A DNA stretch of 64,000 bases, taken from Leishmania infantum JPCM5. Its lineage: Eukaryota > Euglenozoa > Kinetoplastea > Trypanosomatida > Trypanosomatidae. The notes beneath the pieces were generated by a model. It saw only the letters and a list, made by a program, of their open reading frames with translations, did no database searches and was not told the origin of the DNA. Location: assembly GCF_000002875.2 (NCBI RefSeq), contig NC_009401.2:385843-449842 (forward strand). Direction: 5' to 3'. Positions 40,990 through 51,300 of this stretch are shown here, piece after piece (position 1 is the stretch's first letter; each line of letters begins with the position of its first letter). A program made the position numbers and the translations under genes.

Positions 40990-42830
40990 GAGAGGCGGAG
41001 GGGCGGGGGAATAGGGAGGGCGGTGATTATGGAGCTGTCTTCCTAAGCTCTGCAGCTCTTTTGCCTTCTGATGCATGTCGCTCTCTTGTGCATCGGGTGA
41101 CTCTGCTATCTGCATTGATGGCGCATGCGTGTTGCATGCGTGTCTGAGGGAATAGTGGGATAGGTAGATGGAGACACACCGGCGCCAAGAGCGGGAGAGC
41201 AAGCCTGACGGGAAGGCTGGCGCGAAACGTTGTTCCTCATGCGGCACACCCCCTTCCCTTCTCCGCCTTCTCTCTTCTGTGCTGTTCTCGTCTCTGTGCG
41301 CTATGTGTCTGCGTTGCAGTCGCTGACCCCAGCCTCACGTTTTCCTATTCCACCAACTCTCCTCTTGTCACCTCTTCCGCTCTTCTCACGGCGTGTGCGT
41401 GCGCGTGTACTCCATTCTCGCCAGCCCCTCCTGCCTCCCGGCCACCACCTCCTCCTCTGCCCTTTTCATAGTTCAAGTTTGTTTCGCTCGCATATACCCC
41501 TCCCTCCCTTTCCCTGCCTCTCCGCTTCATCGAATTCCCTTGTCTTCTCTTTTTCCGAGCATTCCGGCCCCTGTCCCTTACTCCTTTCACGAGGGAGGGG
41601 GAGGAGGAGGGCAGAAGACCTCATCGTTCACGGGATCTCTGTCCTTTTCCACCGGTGTGCCTTTTCTGTGGCTCGTAGTATTGCTTTGTCTTGTCAGTTG
41701 GTGTTCCGCTTGTGCGCGTGCACTCGCCCTTGTGGAGGCGGTGATGGTGGTACACATATATGCATGTATACGTGTGTGTGTATAATGCGCAATGCATATA
41801 GTGGGCACGTACAATGCATATATACACAGCGGCACATTGACACCGTCATTGATGCACGCGTATACAGACACACGTATATGTATACGCATATACGTGTGCG
41901 CTTTGTTTTCGTTCTTTTTGTATTGCCCCCACCCCCCTCCCTCTCCCTCTCCCCTTTGCTCTCCTCTCTCCCGCTGCCCTCTGCCCTCCTCGTCCTCTTT
42001 CGCGCTGCCGCGCGTCACTCTTGTGTCTCTCCCTTGCGATGAGGACAGACGACGACAACAGCAGGCCGCAACAGGGGGGGGATGAGCAACACATGAACCA
42101 TGTTTTCTTCGTTTGCGTGACGAGTGGGCGACGATGACGTCCATCGAAAAGACACGCACACAAACACGCAACTAAACATGGAAACACGGAAGGAAGCACA
42201 CCAGAAGATTGGGTATCGCCCTTGACAATACCAGCCCTAAGCGTCCAGAAATGGAGGCGACAGAAAGTGCACGTGGATGCGCTTTTTCTTTTTTTTGCGT
42301 GGGAGGTGATGTGAGATGGTGTATGGGCGCAAGTATGTTCCCATAACAGCCTGCCACGGCATCGGAGCCGACGTGCGTGGCTTGATGAATGCGCAGCGAA
42401 GGGGGCAAGAGGCGGAGGACGCGACTAAGTCTTCTGCTCTTTCGAACCCCCTTTTTTTGGTGAGTTACGTTACTCTGGCCCCAGGCAGATCTGAAAGGGG
42501 GAATGCTTGGACTGTGCGAAGGAGAGTAGTGCGCATGTGTGTGTGGGGTGGTGGAAGGTGTAGCAGGACGAGTGGCGGCAGCGCGAGGCAGACTTATAAT
42601 GACCGATCCTCTTTTCGATGGAGATTCTACCCTTCTGTCGCACTCAACCTGTCCCCCTCCCGGCCTCTGTAGCATAGTGGCTGCGTCTTCCTCTAATCAT
42701 CATTGCTTTTGCTCTGCTCTGCCCTCTCTCTTTGGACATATTCTCATCTGCTGCCATTCGTGCCGCCTCACACCGGCGAAGAACTTGGTAGCCGCTACAT
42801 ACCCACCCCCACGTCCTTTCGCCATTCCAC
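40990..42830. other. Intergenic region between the formin and the PCIF1-like gene
   Basis: 1.84 kb with no gene. It includes CT-rich tracts (41240-41600, 41920-42010) and alternating TA/CA/TG dinucleotides (41750-41905) that could adopt Z-DNA. Frames here are low-complexity. Confidence 0.78.
41750..41905. repeat. Alternating purine-pyrimidine stretch (TA/CA/TG/CG)
   Basis: About 150 bases dominated by imperfect TATA, CATA, TGTG and ACGTGT steps. It is not a clean microsatellite but is strongly alternating. Confidence 0.7.
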
Positions 42831-45800
42831 ATGAATGCGCGAACCACGCGCGATGGCGTGGCGGAGGTGTTTGAGCGGGATCGAGTGGCGCTCATCATGC
42901 AGCAGGCACTCGCTCATCGTTACTCCCATCCGCTGTCGTCGCCGCTCTTTGATGGCGTGCATGACGGTCACCTTGTGGACTCTGAGGGCTACGGTACCGC
43001 TACATCCGATATGGCCGCCAAGTCGCCCTCCTCTCCACCTCGCTTGACATGTCCGTTGCACTATACGCTGCGCCGATGCTCTCGCACCGAGTATTATCTT
43101 CGTTTTACTCCACCCATTTCTGACACGACAGGGTTCATGGAGTCGAGCACGGCGGGGGGCTCTCCCTCTGTGTCGACGCAGTGGCAGCCGCGGGACGACG
43201 AAGCCTCTGTAGCGACTGCCGTGGCCGCAGAGTGCTGGCGTCACGCCGCCTTCACGGCACTGACGCAGAGAGACCTGCGCCGACTGTGCGGACTGCCCGA
43301 GGAAACCGGGCCCGGCACCAACGGACACCGGCACGAGCCCACACCGTCGCCGCCTTCTCTTTCCGCGACGCCGGTGACGTCGCATCCCCGTCGCTCCTCT
43401 CCGCCTCTCGTGACTCACCATGAGTTTTTTGAGATGCCGTCCCGGTGGGTCATGCAGAGCCTCGGCGAGGTGGATCAGCACACTTTTCACAGTTACGCGG
43501 AATGGGATTGCCGGCGCCTTGTCACTCCACTCGATGTCGGGGCCACCGTCGTGAAGCAGGCAGTGGGAGCGGAGGCAGTAGTCAGAGGGGCGGCTGCCCC
43601 CGCTCCTGGCGGTGATCAGACTGCCTCCCCCGGAGGTCCGGCAGCATCGCTGTATTCGCCGGCGCAGATGATGACAGAGAGAGGTGGTGCCGCGCCACCA
43701 TCGTCCTCGTATCTGAGTCGCACGTCTGCGTCCTCGTCGGAGGCGGAGCATATGCTGCGCCGTCAAGAGCGTTTCCGTGTGCGCTCAACGGCAGCTATGG
43801 CGCGCGGGGCATACTGGGTGGACGTCGTGCCGCTCACGGCGGAGGAAGAGTGTGATAGGAGGGCGATAAGAGTAACGGCAAGCACAGACACTGCGATTTC
43901 TGCCGTTGCCGACACCGAGAACAATAGCATCACCTGTGAGCGCGTCGACCGCGATGCGTTGCTGCTGCACCCTCCTGTGGCGCTTTATGTGGACCCACTT
44001 CTGCCCTGTGACGAGCTCTACAGCGAACGCGGCGTCAACACCAGCGTCTATGTCTTCTTCCTGCGCGCACTTCAGCAGCAGCAACACAAGCTCGCAGACG
44101 GTCGCATCTCGTGCGATACCGCCGCCTTCGACAGCAGCAGTGACTGTAGCGGTATGCGCCCCGGCAAAGGAACCGGTATGCCTGACCCACCCGAGGCCGC
44201 AGCGGCGCTGGCCCTACAGCTTGCCTTGTGCGCACGACAGCGGCGTCTGGAGTTAGCGGGACGCATTCATCGAGCAATCAACGCCGCCAATCCCTCATCT
44301 GTGCTGCTCCGCGTACCCTCGAGAGAAGTCGCGACGTGTGCCATAGAAGGCGCCGCTGTCACCTCTGCTAAGTGCTCGGGGGTTGCCGCACCTGCGGTGC
44401 TGCTGCAGGTGCGCGTGGACCATGCTCGAGGATCTGTGCAGCTTCGCGCGCTGACACTGGAGGATTCGGCGGACAGTACCAGTGACCTGCTAGGAAGCGA
44501 GTGGCATGCAAGCGGACGTGCGGCAACACCCACCTCGTCAGCTGCGGCACGACCCCGTCTGCAAGACACGGAAACCTCCAGTGCTGCCTACACCAAGCGG
44601 AGAAGAGAGGACGCGGAAGAAGGCGAGGAGGCAGTGCGATACAGCCACAATGCTGCTACAACCAAGGCGACGCGGTCGCCAACAGTGGAGGTGCTGCTCC
44701 GCTCTGCTTGGAAACTGGCTGCTCTTTACGATATAACGCGTTCCGCGTCGCTGGAGCCGCAACAGGCAGACCAGGGCGCCAGCGACGAAAGCAGAGCGGC
44801 GAGGGTGAAAAGCCCCGAAGGGGCGCAGATGCGCGCATCTCTGCCGGCTTCATTGCCTTCGTGGCTCGCGACGTCGCTCTTGAGACGCCTTACAGGCAGG
44901 CCGCAAGCGGTTTCTGGCCTAACTGCATCAGGAACCACTGATGTCCACAGTGAAGCGTCATGCGACTCTAGCTGGAGCACTGTGGCGCTTCATCGAGGGG
45001 ACGCATGCTTACCGTCGACAATGCCGCTTGCCGGTGAAAGGGTCCCTTGCCTACCCCTGTCTGCTGGACGGATCGACCACCCAAGCGCCTCTTCGCCTCC
45101 TCTGTTGTTGGCCGATGACGATCCACCAACTGGTGTTCCCGCGGCTACCGCCATAGCCAGCACCACCCTGACCACGGCCACAACTACAGCCGAAGAGCGC
45201 ATCTTTCTTGGGCGACTTTTTATCCTTCTCCTTCGGTATCGTACGCTCTTCGGGGGGCATGGGTACAACCAAGGCCCACAGGCTGCTTTGCCGCCCCCGG
45301 TGATGGAGCACCTTGCCGCCGCCTTCGAGATCAGCGCCGAGGCGTTCGCGTCACCGCTGAACGCGCAGCTGCCTCAGTTTGGCTCTCTGTTCCCCGACAC
45401 AGACAGGCACTTTGGAAGCATGGGGTCCTTCTTTGACCTTCAGTTCGGCGGTGCCAGCGGCGACTGTCACGCTCAGCGAGCGCCCATACCAACCGACTGC
45501 GCTGCACCGCCGCCAGGGTGCCATGTCGAAGTCAACCCGCCCTTCGACACGACTCTTCTTCGGCACATGGGGACGCATCTGCTGTCGTGTCTGAAGCGTG
45601 CGCAGGAGTCGATGCAGAGCCTTCTGTTCCTCATTGTGCTGCCCAGCCATGACTTGACGGACGCGGAGAAGGCGGCGGCAGCGGTGGCAAGCACGCGGCT
45701 GCCAACGCAAGCGGCCACCGCGAAGCGCCTCGGCAGCGACCAGTTGCGTGGCAGCAGTGCTGCCACTGCTTCGGTGCCACCGAGTACCGAACGCACGCTG

Positions 45801-46037
45801 CGTGAGTCGCCGTACTGCCTTGGCCACGTCCTCTGCGCGGCGGCGGAGTCGGCCTACGTGGACGGCCACCAGCACCTCCTGCAAAGTCCCTTCTTTCGTA
45901 TCGAGACGCCGACGCGGCTGATTCTTCTCGGCAACACGGTGGCTCGCACGCGCTTCCCTCACGCAGCCGCGCAGCTGGAGTCGGTGCGTGTGGCTTGGAA
46001 GGAGCTGACGGAGAGCGCGCTGCTGCAGCAGCGTTGA
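42831..46037 (+). CDS. PCIF1-like cap-adenosine N6-methyltransferase
   Basis: A 1068-residue protein whose C-terminal third (about residues 790-1065) matches PCIF1, the enzyme that makes m6Am at the first nucleotide of capped mRNA. Landmarks in PCIF1 order: LLLRYRTLFGGHGYNQG, LPPPVMEHLAAAFEISAEAF, ASPLN (840-844), FGSLFPDTDRHFGS and GSFFDLQFGG, the catalytic NPPF (902-905, in VEVNPPFDTTLL), the strand SLLFLIVLPSHD, and AYVDGHQHLLQSPFF with RLILLGNT. The NPPF tetrad is intact, so activity is expected. The first 790 residues are mostly unassigned and carry Ala/Ser/Thr-rich inserts; no WW domain is evident, unlike animal PCIF1. Trypanosomatid mRNAs carry a cap-4 whose first base is N6,N6,2'-O-trimethyladenosine, so this protein is a natural candidate for that N6 methylation. 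The family call is sequence-based; the substrate is inference. Confidence 0.75.
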   Translation: MNARTTRDGVAEVFERDRVALIMQQALAHRYSHPLSSPLFDGVHDGHLVDSEGYGTATSDMAAKSPSSPPRLTCPLHYTLRRCSRTEYYLRFTPPISDTTGFMESSTAGGSPSVSTQWQPRDDEASVATAVAAECWRHAAFTALTQRDLRRLCGLPEETGPGTNGHRHEPTPSPPSLSATPVTSHPRRSSPPLVTHHEFFEMPSRWVMQSLGEVDQHTFHSYAEWDCRRLVTPLDVGATVVKQAVGAEAVVRGAAAPAPGGDQTASPGGPAASLYSPAQMMTERGGAAPPSSSYLSRTSASSSEAEHMLRRQERFRVRSTAAMARGAYWVDVVPLTAEEECDRRAIRVTASTDTAISAVADTENNSITCERVDRDALLLHPPVALYVDPLLPCDELYSERGVNTSVYVFFLRALQQQQHKLADGRISCDTAAFDSSSDCSGMRPGKGTGMPDPPEAAAALALQLALCARQRRLELAGRIHRAINAANPSSVLLRVPSREVATCAIEGAAVTSAKCSGVAAPAVLLQVRVDHARGSVQLRALTLEDSADSTSDLLGSEWHASGRAATPTSSAAARPRLQDTETSSAAYTKRRREDAEEGEEAVRYSHNAATTKATRSPTVEVLLRSAWKLAALYDITRSASLEPQQADQGASDESRAARVKSPEGAQMRASLPASLPSWLATSLLRRLTGRPQAVSGLTASGTTDVHSEASCDSSWSTVALHRGDACLPSTMPLAGERVPCLPLSAGRIDHPSASSPPLLLADDDPPTGVPAATAIASTTLTTATTTAEERIFLGRLFILLLRYRTLFGGHGYNQGPQAALPPPVMEHLAAAFEISAEAFASPLNAQLPQFGSLFPDTDRHFGSMGSFFDLQFGGASGDCHAQRAPIPTDCAAPPPGCHVEVNPPFDTTLLRHMGTHLLSCLKRAQESMQSLLFLIVLPSHDLTDAEKAAAAVASTRLPTQAATAKRLGSDQLRGSSAATASVPPSTERTLRESPYCLGHVLCAAAESAYVDGHQHLLQSPFFRIETPTRLILLGNTVARTRFPHAAAQLESVRVAWKELTESALLQQR

Positions 46038-48358
46038 GGCGGTGCGCTGCGCACGTGCTCTGCTAGTGCGCATTGAACCCTGGCGTGAGCATCTCCCACT
46101 CTTGTGCGTGTAGGTGTCTGGCTGCGTTTGCGTCTCTCTTCGGGCTTCTTTGATGGTGCCTGGGAGTGCGGAGCTGTTTTACGCGACACGCAACGGCGGG
46201 CCTACACACCTCACGAGGAGTGCTGAGGAGAAGCACACTTGCAGTGGATGGGAGTAGGCACCGGCTGCGCTTCGACATTAGGAGAGGATGCGGTCTCACG
46301 GTGTGTGCACCTCACACTGTGTGTGTGTGTGTGTGTCTGCGCGCACGATTGGGAAGCGCGGAAGAGGATCGCGGAAGGGATGGGAGCGAGGAGGAGGAAA
46401 AAGGGCGAATGCGCGCGATAATGGGCGTGCGCTCTCAAGCCTACGCGATGTCGGCGGGTTTCCGACGTCGCTTGTCTCCCGCCTCTCAACCATCCGCGAA
46501 GGGCCGCTTTTCTTTCGTGTGCTGTGCTCAGCCCATCCGCGTCCCTGGCAGTGCGGAGTCACCTCTGCGTGCACGGTGCAAGGGTCCGGCGCCCACGCTT
46601 TGTGGGCGAACAAAGAGCCTTCACAACCTGCCCTCGGGCACGGTCGCGGGACTCCCTGGTGCCGGCGGACGGGTGTGGGATGTCGCAGTGCCGGAGGGAC
46701 ATGCGGTCATGACCACGTTGGGAGCAGCTCCCTACGAATGGTGTCGACGATGGAACAAGTATGCGCATCCGCCAAGTGCTTTTCTGCCTTTGCTACGTTT
46801 CGGTGATGTTGAGGGTAATCCGCGGGCCTCGCCTGCGCTCTCTGCAGTGGGCTGAACGGTATCCAGCGGTGTGTGGTGCGTGTGCTTGGCCGGTGTCCGT
46901 TACATAGACGTGGGCGCAACAGGGGTGGGTGCGCTGCGGGCGGTGCATGCGTGCGTGTTGGTTGACCTGTTCATGGTTGAAGGATACGTTGAAAGAGAAA
47001 GAAAGAGGCCTTCTCTGTGTTAGTCAAGGGGCAGGACCGCGTGCCTGCTACTTCTGCACGGCGCCTGCACTCTTGTGTGTTGAAGCTTACGTTCGTGACC
47101 GTCTAAGCCATTGAGCCGGACTGCAGAGAACGTCGCACCTCGCCGCAAGCAGCAGCCATCCGCCCCGTCCCGCTCCTCTGTGACGCGAAAAGTGACCCTC
47201 TTAGCACCACTCTCCTACCTCCTGCCTCCTTGGACAACCCTGCCCTATCTGCGCGTTGCGCACGCGCTCAGAGATCCGGGCAGATCTATAGCGGAAGCGA
47301 GCAAGCACACGACAAATCACCTTCCTGCCCTCCCGCCCTCCACGCACACGCACACGCACGCTGATGTGTGCATCAACCACGCACAAGCTCTAAAGCGTAA
47401 CCTCTCTGCCTCTGGGCCTGCGTGCCGCCACGCCTCCCCTTCTTATAGTCTTCTCTCGCTTTTCCTTTGCTGTCGATGTTCACGTTCATGTTACTGCGAC
47501 TTTTCCTTTTCGTTTATGTTCGGTATGTATTCCTGGATCATCTTGCCTCTCTCTCTTGACCAGCAGCCCCTCTCCCTCCTCCCTCCACGCCCTCCTCTTT
47601 TATCACCACTTCTCCCTCGGCGTGTCTCGTCCTCGTACGCGTGACCCCCTGTGCCCCTTCTCGCCCCTCTCACCTACATTCCAACCCTCCTGCCTGCCCG
47701 CCTGCCTCTCCAGCACACTCACAGGATCCACGCATGCACAACGAGCATTTTCTTCCTTCCTTTATTTCGCTTTGAGGGCTCCTCGCTTTTCTCCGTTCTC
47801 TCTCTGTCGGCCTCCGCCGCCGTCTTTCAGGCGCGCCGCGCCTCGCCCCGTCGTGCAGTTTCCTCTCCTCCCGTCAAACCTCTCCGACGTCGCTCTTCCC
47901 ACTATTTCTTGTCGGTGCCTCGTTTCTTTTACTTCCCTTCTCTGTCGCCCCTTTTCTCCTTGCTGGTGTCGTGCGCGTGTCTGTGTGCCTGTCTCTCCCA
48001 CGACGCTCCCTCCCTCCTCTATACTGCACCTCCGCCCACCACTTCCAGCCCTCTTCGCAGCCCTCCCTTTTGTTTTGTTTCTCACTGGAACTTCTGTCGT
48101 GCGCTTCGCTTACACCGTCACCACACGTGCCGACCGCTGTGCTGCTTCTCCGCTTCCGCTTCTACTCACCCCCACGCGCCCTCCTCGACTCCCCTGGAGG
48201 CAGGCATACGGGCGATCACTTGTGCACGTGCGTGTTTGTGTGGGCTCTTACGCCCTTTATCTTTCAGCTTGTTTTTCCTCTTTCCATCCGTGGTTTTGCG
48301 GGCGACTCCGAATCGCGGTCGCACACCGAAGCCATCCGACGTGGAGCCTCCGACGGCT
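46038..48358. other. Intergenic region between the PCIF1-like and PDE-like genes
   Basis: 2.3 kb. It contains a TG repeat at 46318-46335, a SIDER-like element at about 46540-47010, and CT-rich tracts (47540-48300) that form the leader of the PDE-like gene. No gene is seen. Confidence 0.78.
46540..47010 (+). mobile_element. SIDER-like degenerate retroposon, copy 2
   Basis: Aligns with the element at 14530-15345 over its head (CCCACGCTTTGTGGGC region at 46590) and through GTCATGACCACGTT and AATGGTGTCGACGATGG to the terminus GTTGACCTG, then GATACGTTGAAAGAGAAAGA with an A-rich end. The copy is about 340 bases shorter than the first in the middle. Orientation is sense to the host cluster and the position is the 3'UTR of the PCIF1-like gene. 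Confidence 0.6.
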
Positions 48359-51300
48359 ATGCCTGGGCGTTCAGGCAGTGAGGCAGGAGGCGTAGCCCCC
48401 TCAGCCGAGCTGGGAGCTCCACTCAGCGCCACAGGGGCGACCTCTGCTAGGTCCTCCAGCGGGCGCAGTCATCCGTTACACCCAAGCGCATCTGCCAGCT
48501 TCTGCTTCGGCGACGCCGTTCCCACCCACGGTCAGCACGCTTTGGCAAATGCCGGAGAGGTGGCTCACTTAGGCCGCGGTGGGGGCCAGTCGCAGCAGAG
48601 TTGCCCCCCCACCATCATCGACACGTCGGCGACTGGGCCGACTGCCGTTGGTGTGTCTTCTCTTCGCTGTGACTTCGCTTCTCCACCAGCGGTTTTGGTG
48701 GCAGGCGTGCCGATGAGCAGCCACGCCCCTACACCAAACCAGTCTACCCCCGCTACTGACACGCGGTCTGTTCAGCTTCTTGAGCACCTGCAGCAGTTGC
48801 TTCAGAGCAACGTACCGACGGCGATGCTGCAGCAGTGGGTGTCCGCCCAGCTTCTCCAAGCCAAATCGCCTGCCACCGTTGCGCGACCTCCCGCTGCTGT
48901 CGTAGTTGTCTCCTCGTCATCTGCGAGACCGCTCGCCCCCACCGCCCTGCCAGCTTCGGCGCTGGGGCAGCCGACAAGTCCACGCATCCCCGGTGGCAGT
49001 TGCCCACCGCGACGGCCCGCGCCGGCAGTGTCCTTTTCGATTTTCACCTACCCACATTGTCAAACGCAGCAGCAGCAGCAACTCTCACCACGGCAGGGCA
49101 GCCCTCTGGACCGCGTCAATGTTTCTTCCGAACCGTCCTTCACCCCATCTACCATCGGATGTGTGTGCAACGCAAACAGCGGCAGCGCCCCCAGTGCTCT
49201 GACGTCGGCGGTCGATGGAGGCGCAGTTGCGCTCGCGCCAGCGATGTGCAGCGCCACGTCGGTGGTTGCCACGGTGCCGTCGAAGGCTGACATCGAAGCA
49301 CCTCTATCAGGGCCCTCACTGCCGTTTTTGGCAGGCTCGGCGGTGGTGCCATCAGTGGAGAGGGGGGGGCCCTGCTCCACCGTCAATGATCCGCTCGCCA
49401 GCGGTGCTGGCAATGACAACGACTCGGCGGAGGCTCATCAACGTTGCTCCGGCGAAGGCCTACGAAAGACTTCGCGACTGCGCCGACAGCACTCCCAGTG
49501 CCGTTCACTTCGAAACCAGAGCAGCAACGCCGGCTTCAGTTCTCCCACTGCCCCATCTAGTGGAGTTTGGCCGGCGACGGCGTCCTGCACGGGTGCCAAC
49601 ATGGCCCCTTCCACCATCATTCTCCACTCAAAGTCTCCTAGCCCTGCAGGCTCCCCGACGCATCGCTGCATCGCCTCTGCACTGCACTCAGCCACCAAAG
49701 CAGCGATTCACGCGACAACGTCCCAGCTGGTGGCAGCGAAGCAGCAGAACATCTCACTGCTGCTCGGGGAGCGTTTCTCGCGTCACCCCCAAAATCTTGT
49801 CCGGCGTGTGGCAACGCCACTGGTGCACGTCGGCAGCGGCTCGTCTGGGACTTCGGCGCTGTCTGGGGCGACTTCGGGGGCGACTTTCTCGCAGGGCCGC
49901 TCACGCTGTGAGCGTGACTTCAGCGCAGATGGCGACAACTCCAGCCTTGCTACCGCGAATACAGTTCTCGAGCGCGTCGAGGGACCGACCGGCTCGTTGG
50001 TCGCGCCACAGACGCGGTTCCCGTCGCTGGCGAGCGCTCCGCTCAAGGTGGCGGAGGGGGGGGCTGCCGGGGCAGCGGCGGGGTTTTTGGCTCGCCGCGC
50101 TCCTTTGCCATCGATGGCCGCGGCGGCTTCTGCCAGTGACCCGGCACGCAAATTGCCGGCCAGACGCTTATCGCGTGCCATCACGCCACCCAGTCTGCTG
50201 ATGACGGCCATGGACGTCGCCGAGAGCGGCAGCTCTGGGGTGTCATCCCTCCAAGGTAATGGCACCGTAAGCGACGACCACAGCGCCGTGTCGAACGCGC
50301 CGTGCGGCAGCAACGACGCCGCCGCTGCCGCCCCACCGCCGTTGCCTGCGTCCGCTGAGTCTGCATCAATCCACCGATGCACCGACAGCATCCCTTCAGA
50401 GCAGCCCGCGAATGCAGAGGCAGAAGCCCAGCTCAAGCTGTTGCTGCAACGGGATCGGCCGAGCAGCACCTTGTCGGCCGTGATGGCTGCGCGCCCGCTG
50501 ACGGCGGCCACAGAGGCTGCTTCAGGCGATGCCCCAGAGCCGGTGGCGGCCACGGAAGTGCCGGACGTCATCTCCCTCATTGCGGTTGATACGGAGGGTG
50601 CGAGCGTTCCCTGCACCCCTTTCCGGGAGCCGTCATCGCACACCAACTCGTCCCTGCTCAGCGGCGGCGACTCGCACCAGTTGCCACGTTGGTGGGGCGG
50701 CGCTGCCGCCCATGACGGTGAGCGTTACCACCTCCCTCATCGCGGCACCATCTTGACCCTGCCTGCGGTGAACGCCTCCGCCACTCCGTTCGCGTGGGCT
50801 CAGCCGCCGAACATGGATTCACACGCACCTGGCTTGGAGACGTCGCTCTCGCAGCTTGCTCCGTTGCCATCCACGGTGATTCAAGGCACACGCCAGGCGT
50901 CCGTGACGCTGCGGAGGGCGACCAGCTTAGTCTCCAACGCCAGCAGCCACCTCGGTTGCGCTGGTGCGACCCGGGGGCATGGCGCCGCTACGCTCCTCGA
51001 CGTCGCCGGCCAAGATTCTTTATCGCTGCATGACGACGTGCCGAGTTTTAACAGCAGCCACACCGCTGGCATGTCGTCCATCGGCGACGGCGTGAACGGC
51101 AATCGCCTGCGCCGCTTCTCCGTGCTTCACTTGAGCCGCTCGTCTATGAACGGCGGTGTAGACCCCATGGACGGAGTTATGCCGAGCTTCATCCTCGATG
51201 ACATCAATGGGGCGCAGCGCCGCTCGGGCCCGCACTTCTTGCGCTCCTTCTGTCGTCACACGCCTGTTCGAGTCACGGAGAGCGTGACGCGCGAGGCGCT

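Noticed and set aside
47651..48358. 236 in-frame codons upstream of the PDE-like ATG
   Set aside because: They translate a CT-rich leader into Ser/Leu/Pro/Phe strings, and splice acceptors are expected within the tract, so they are 5'UTR and not an N-terminal extension.
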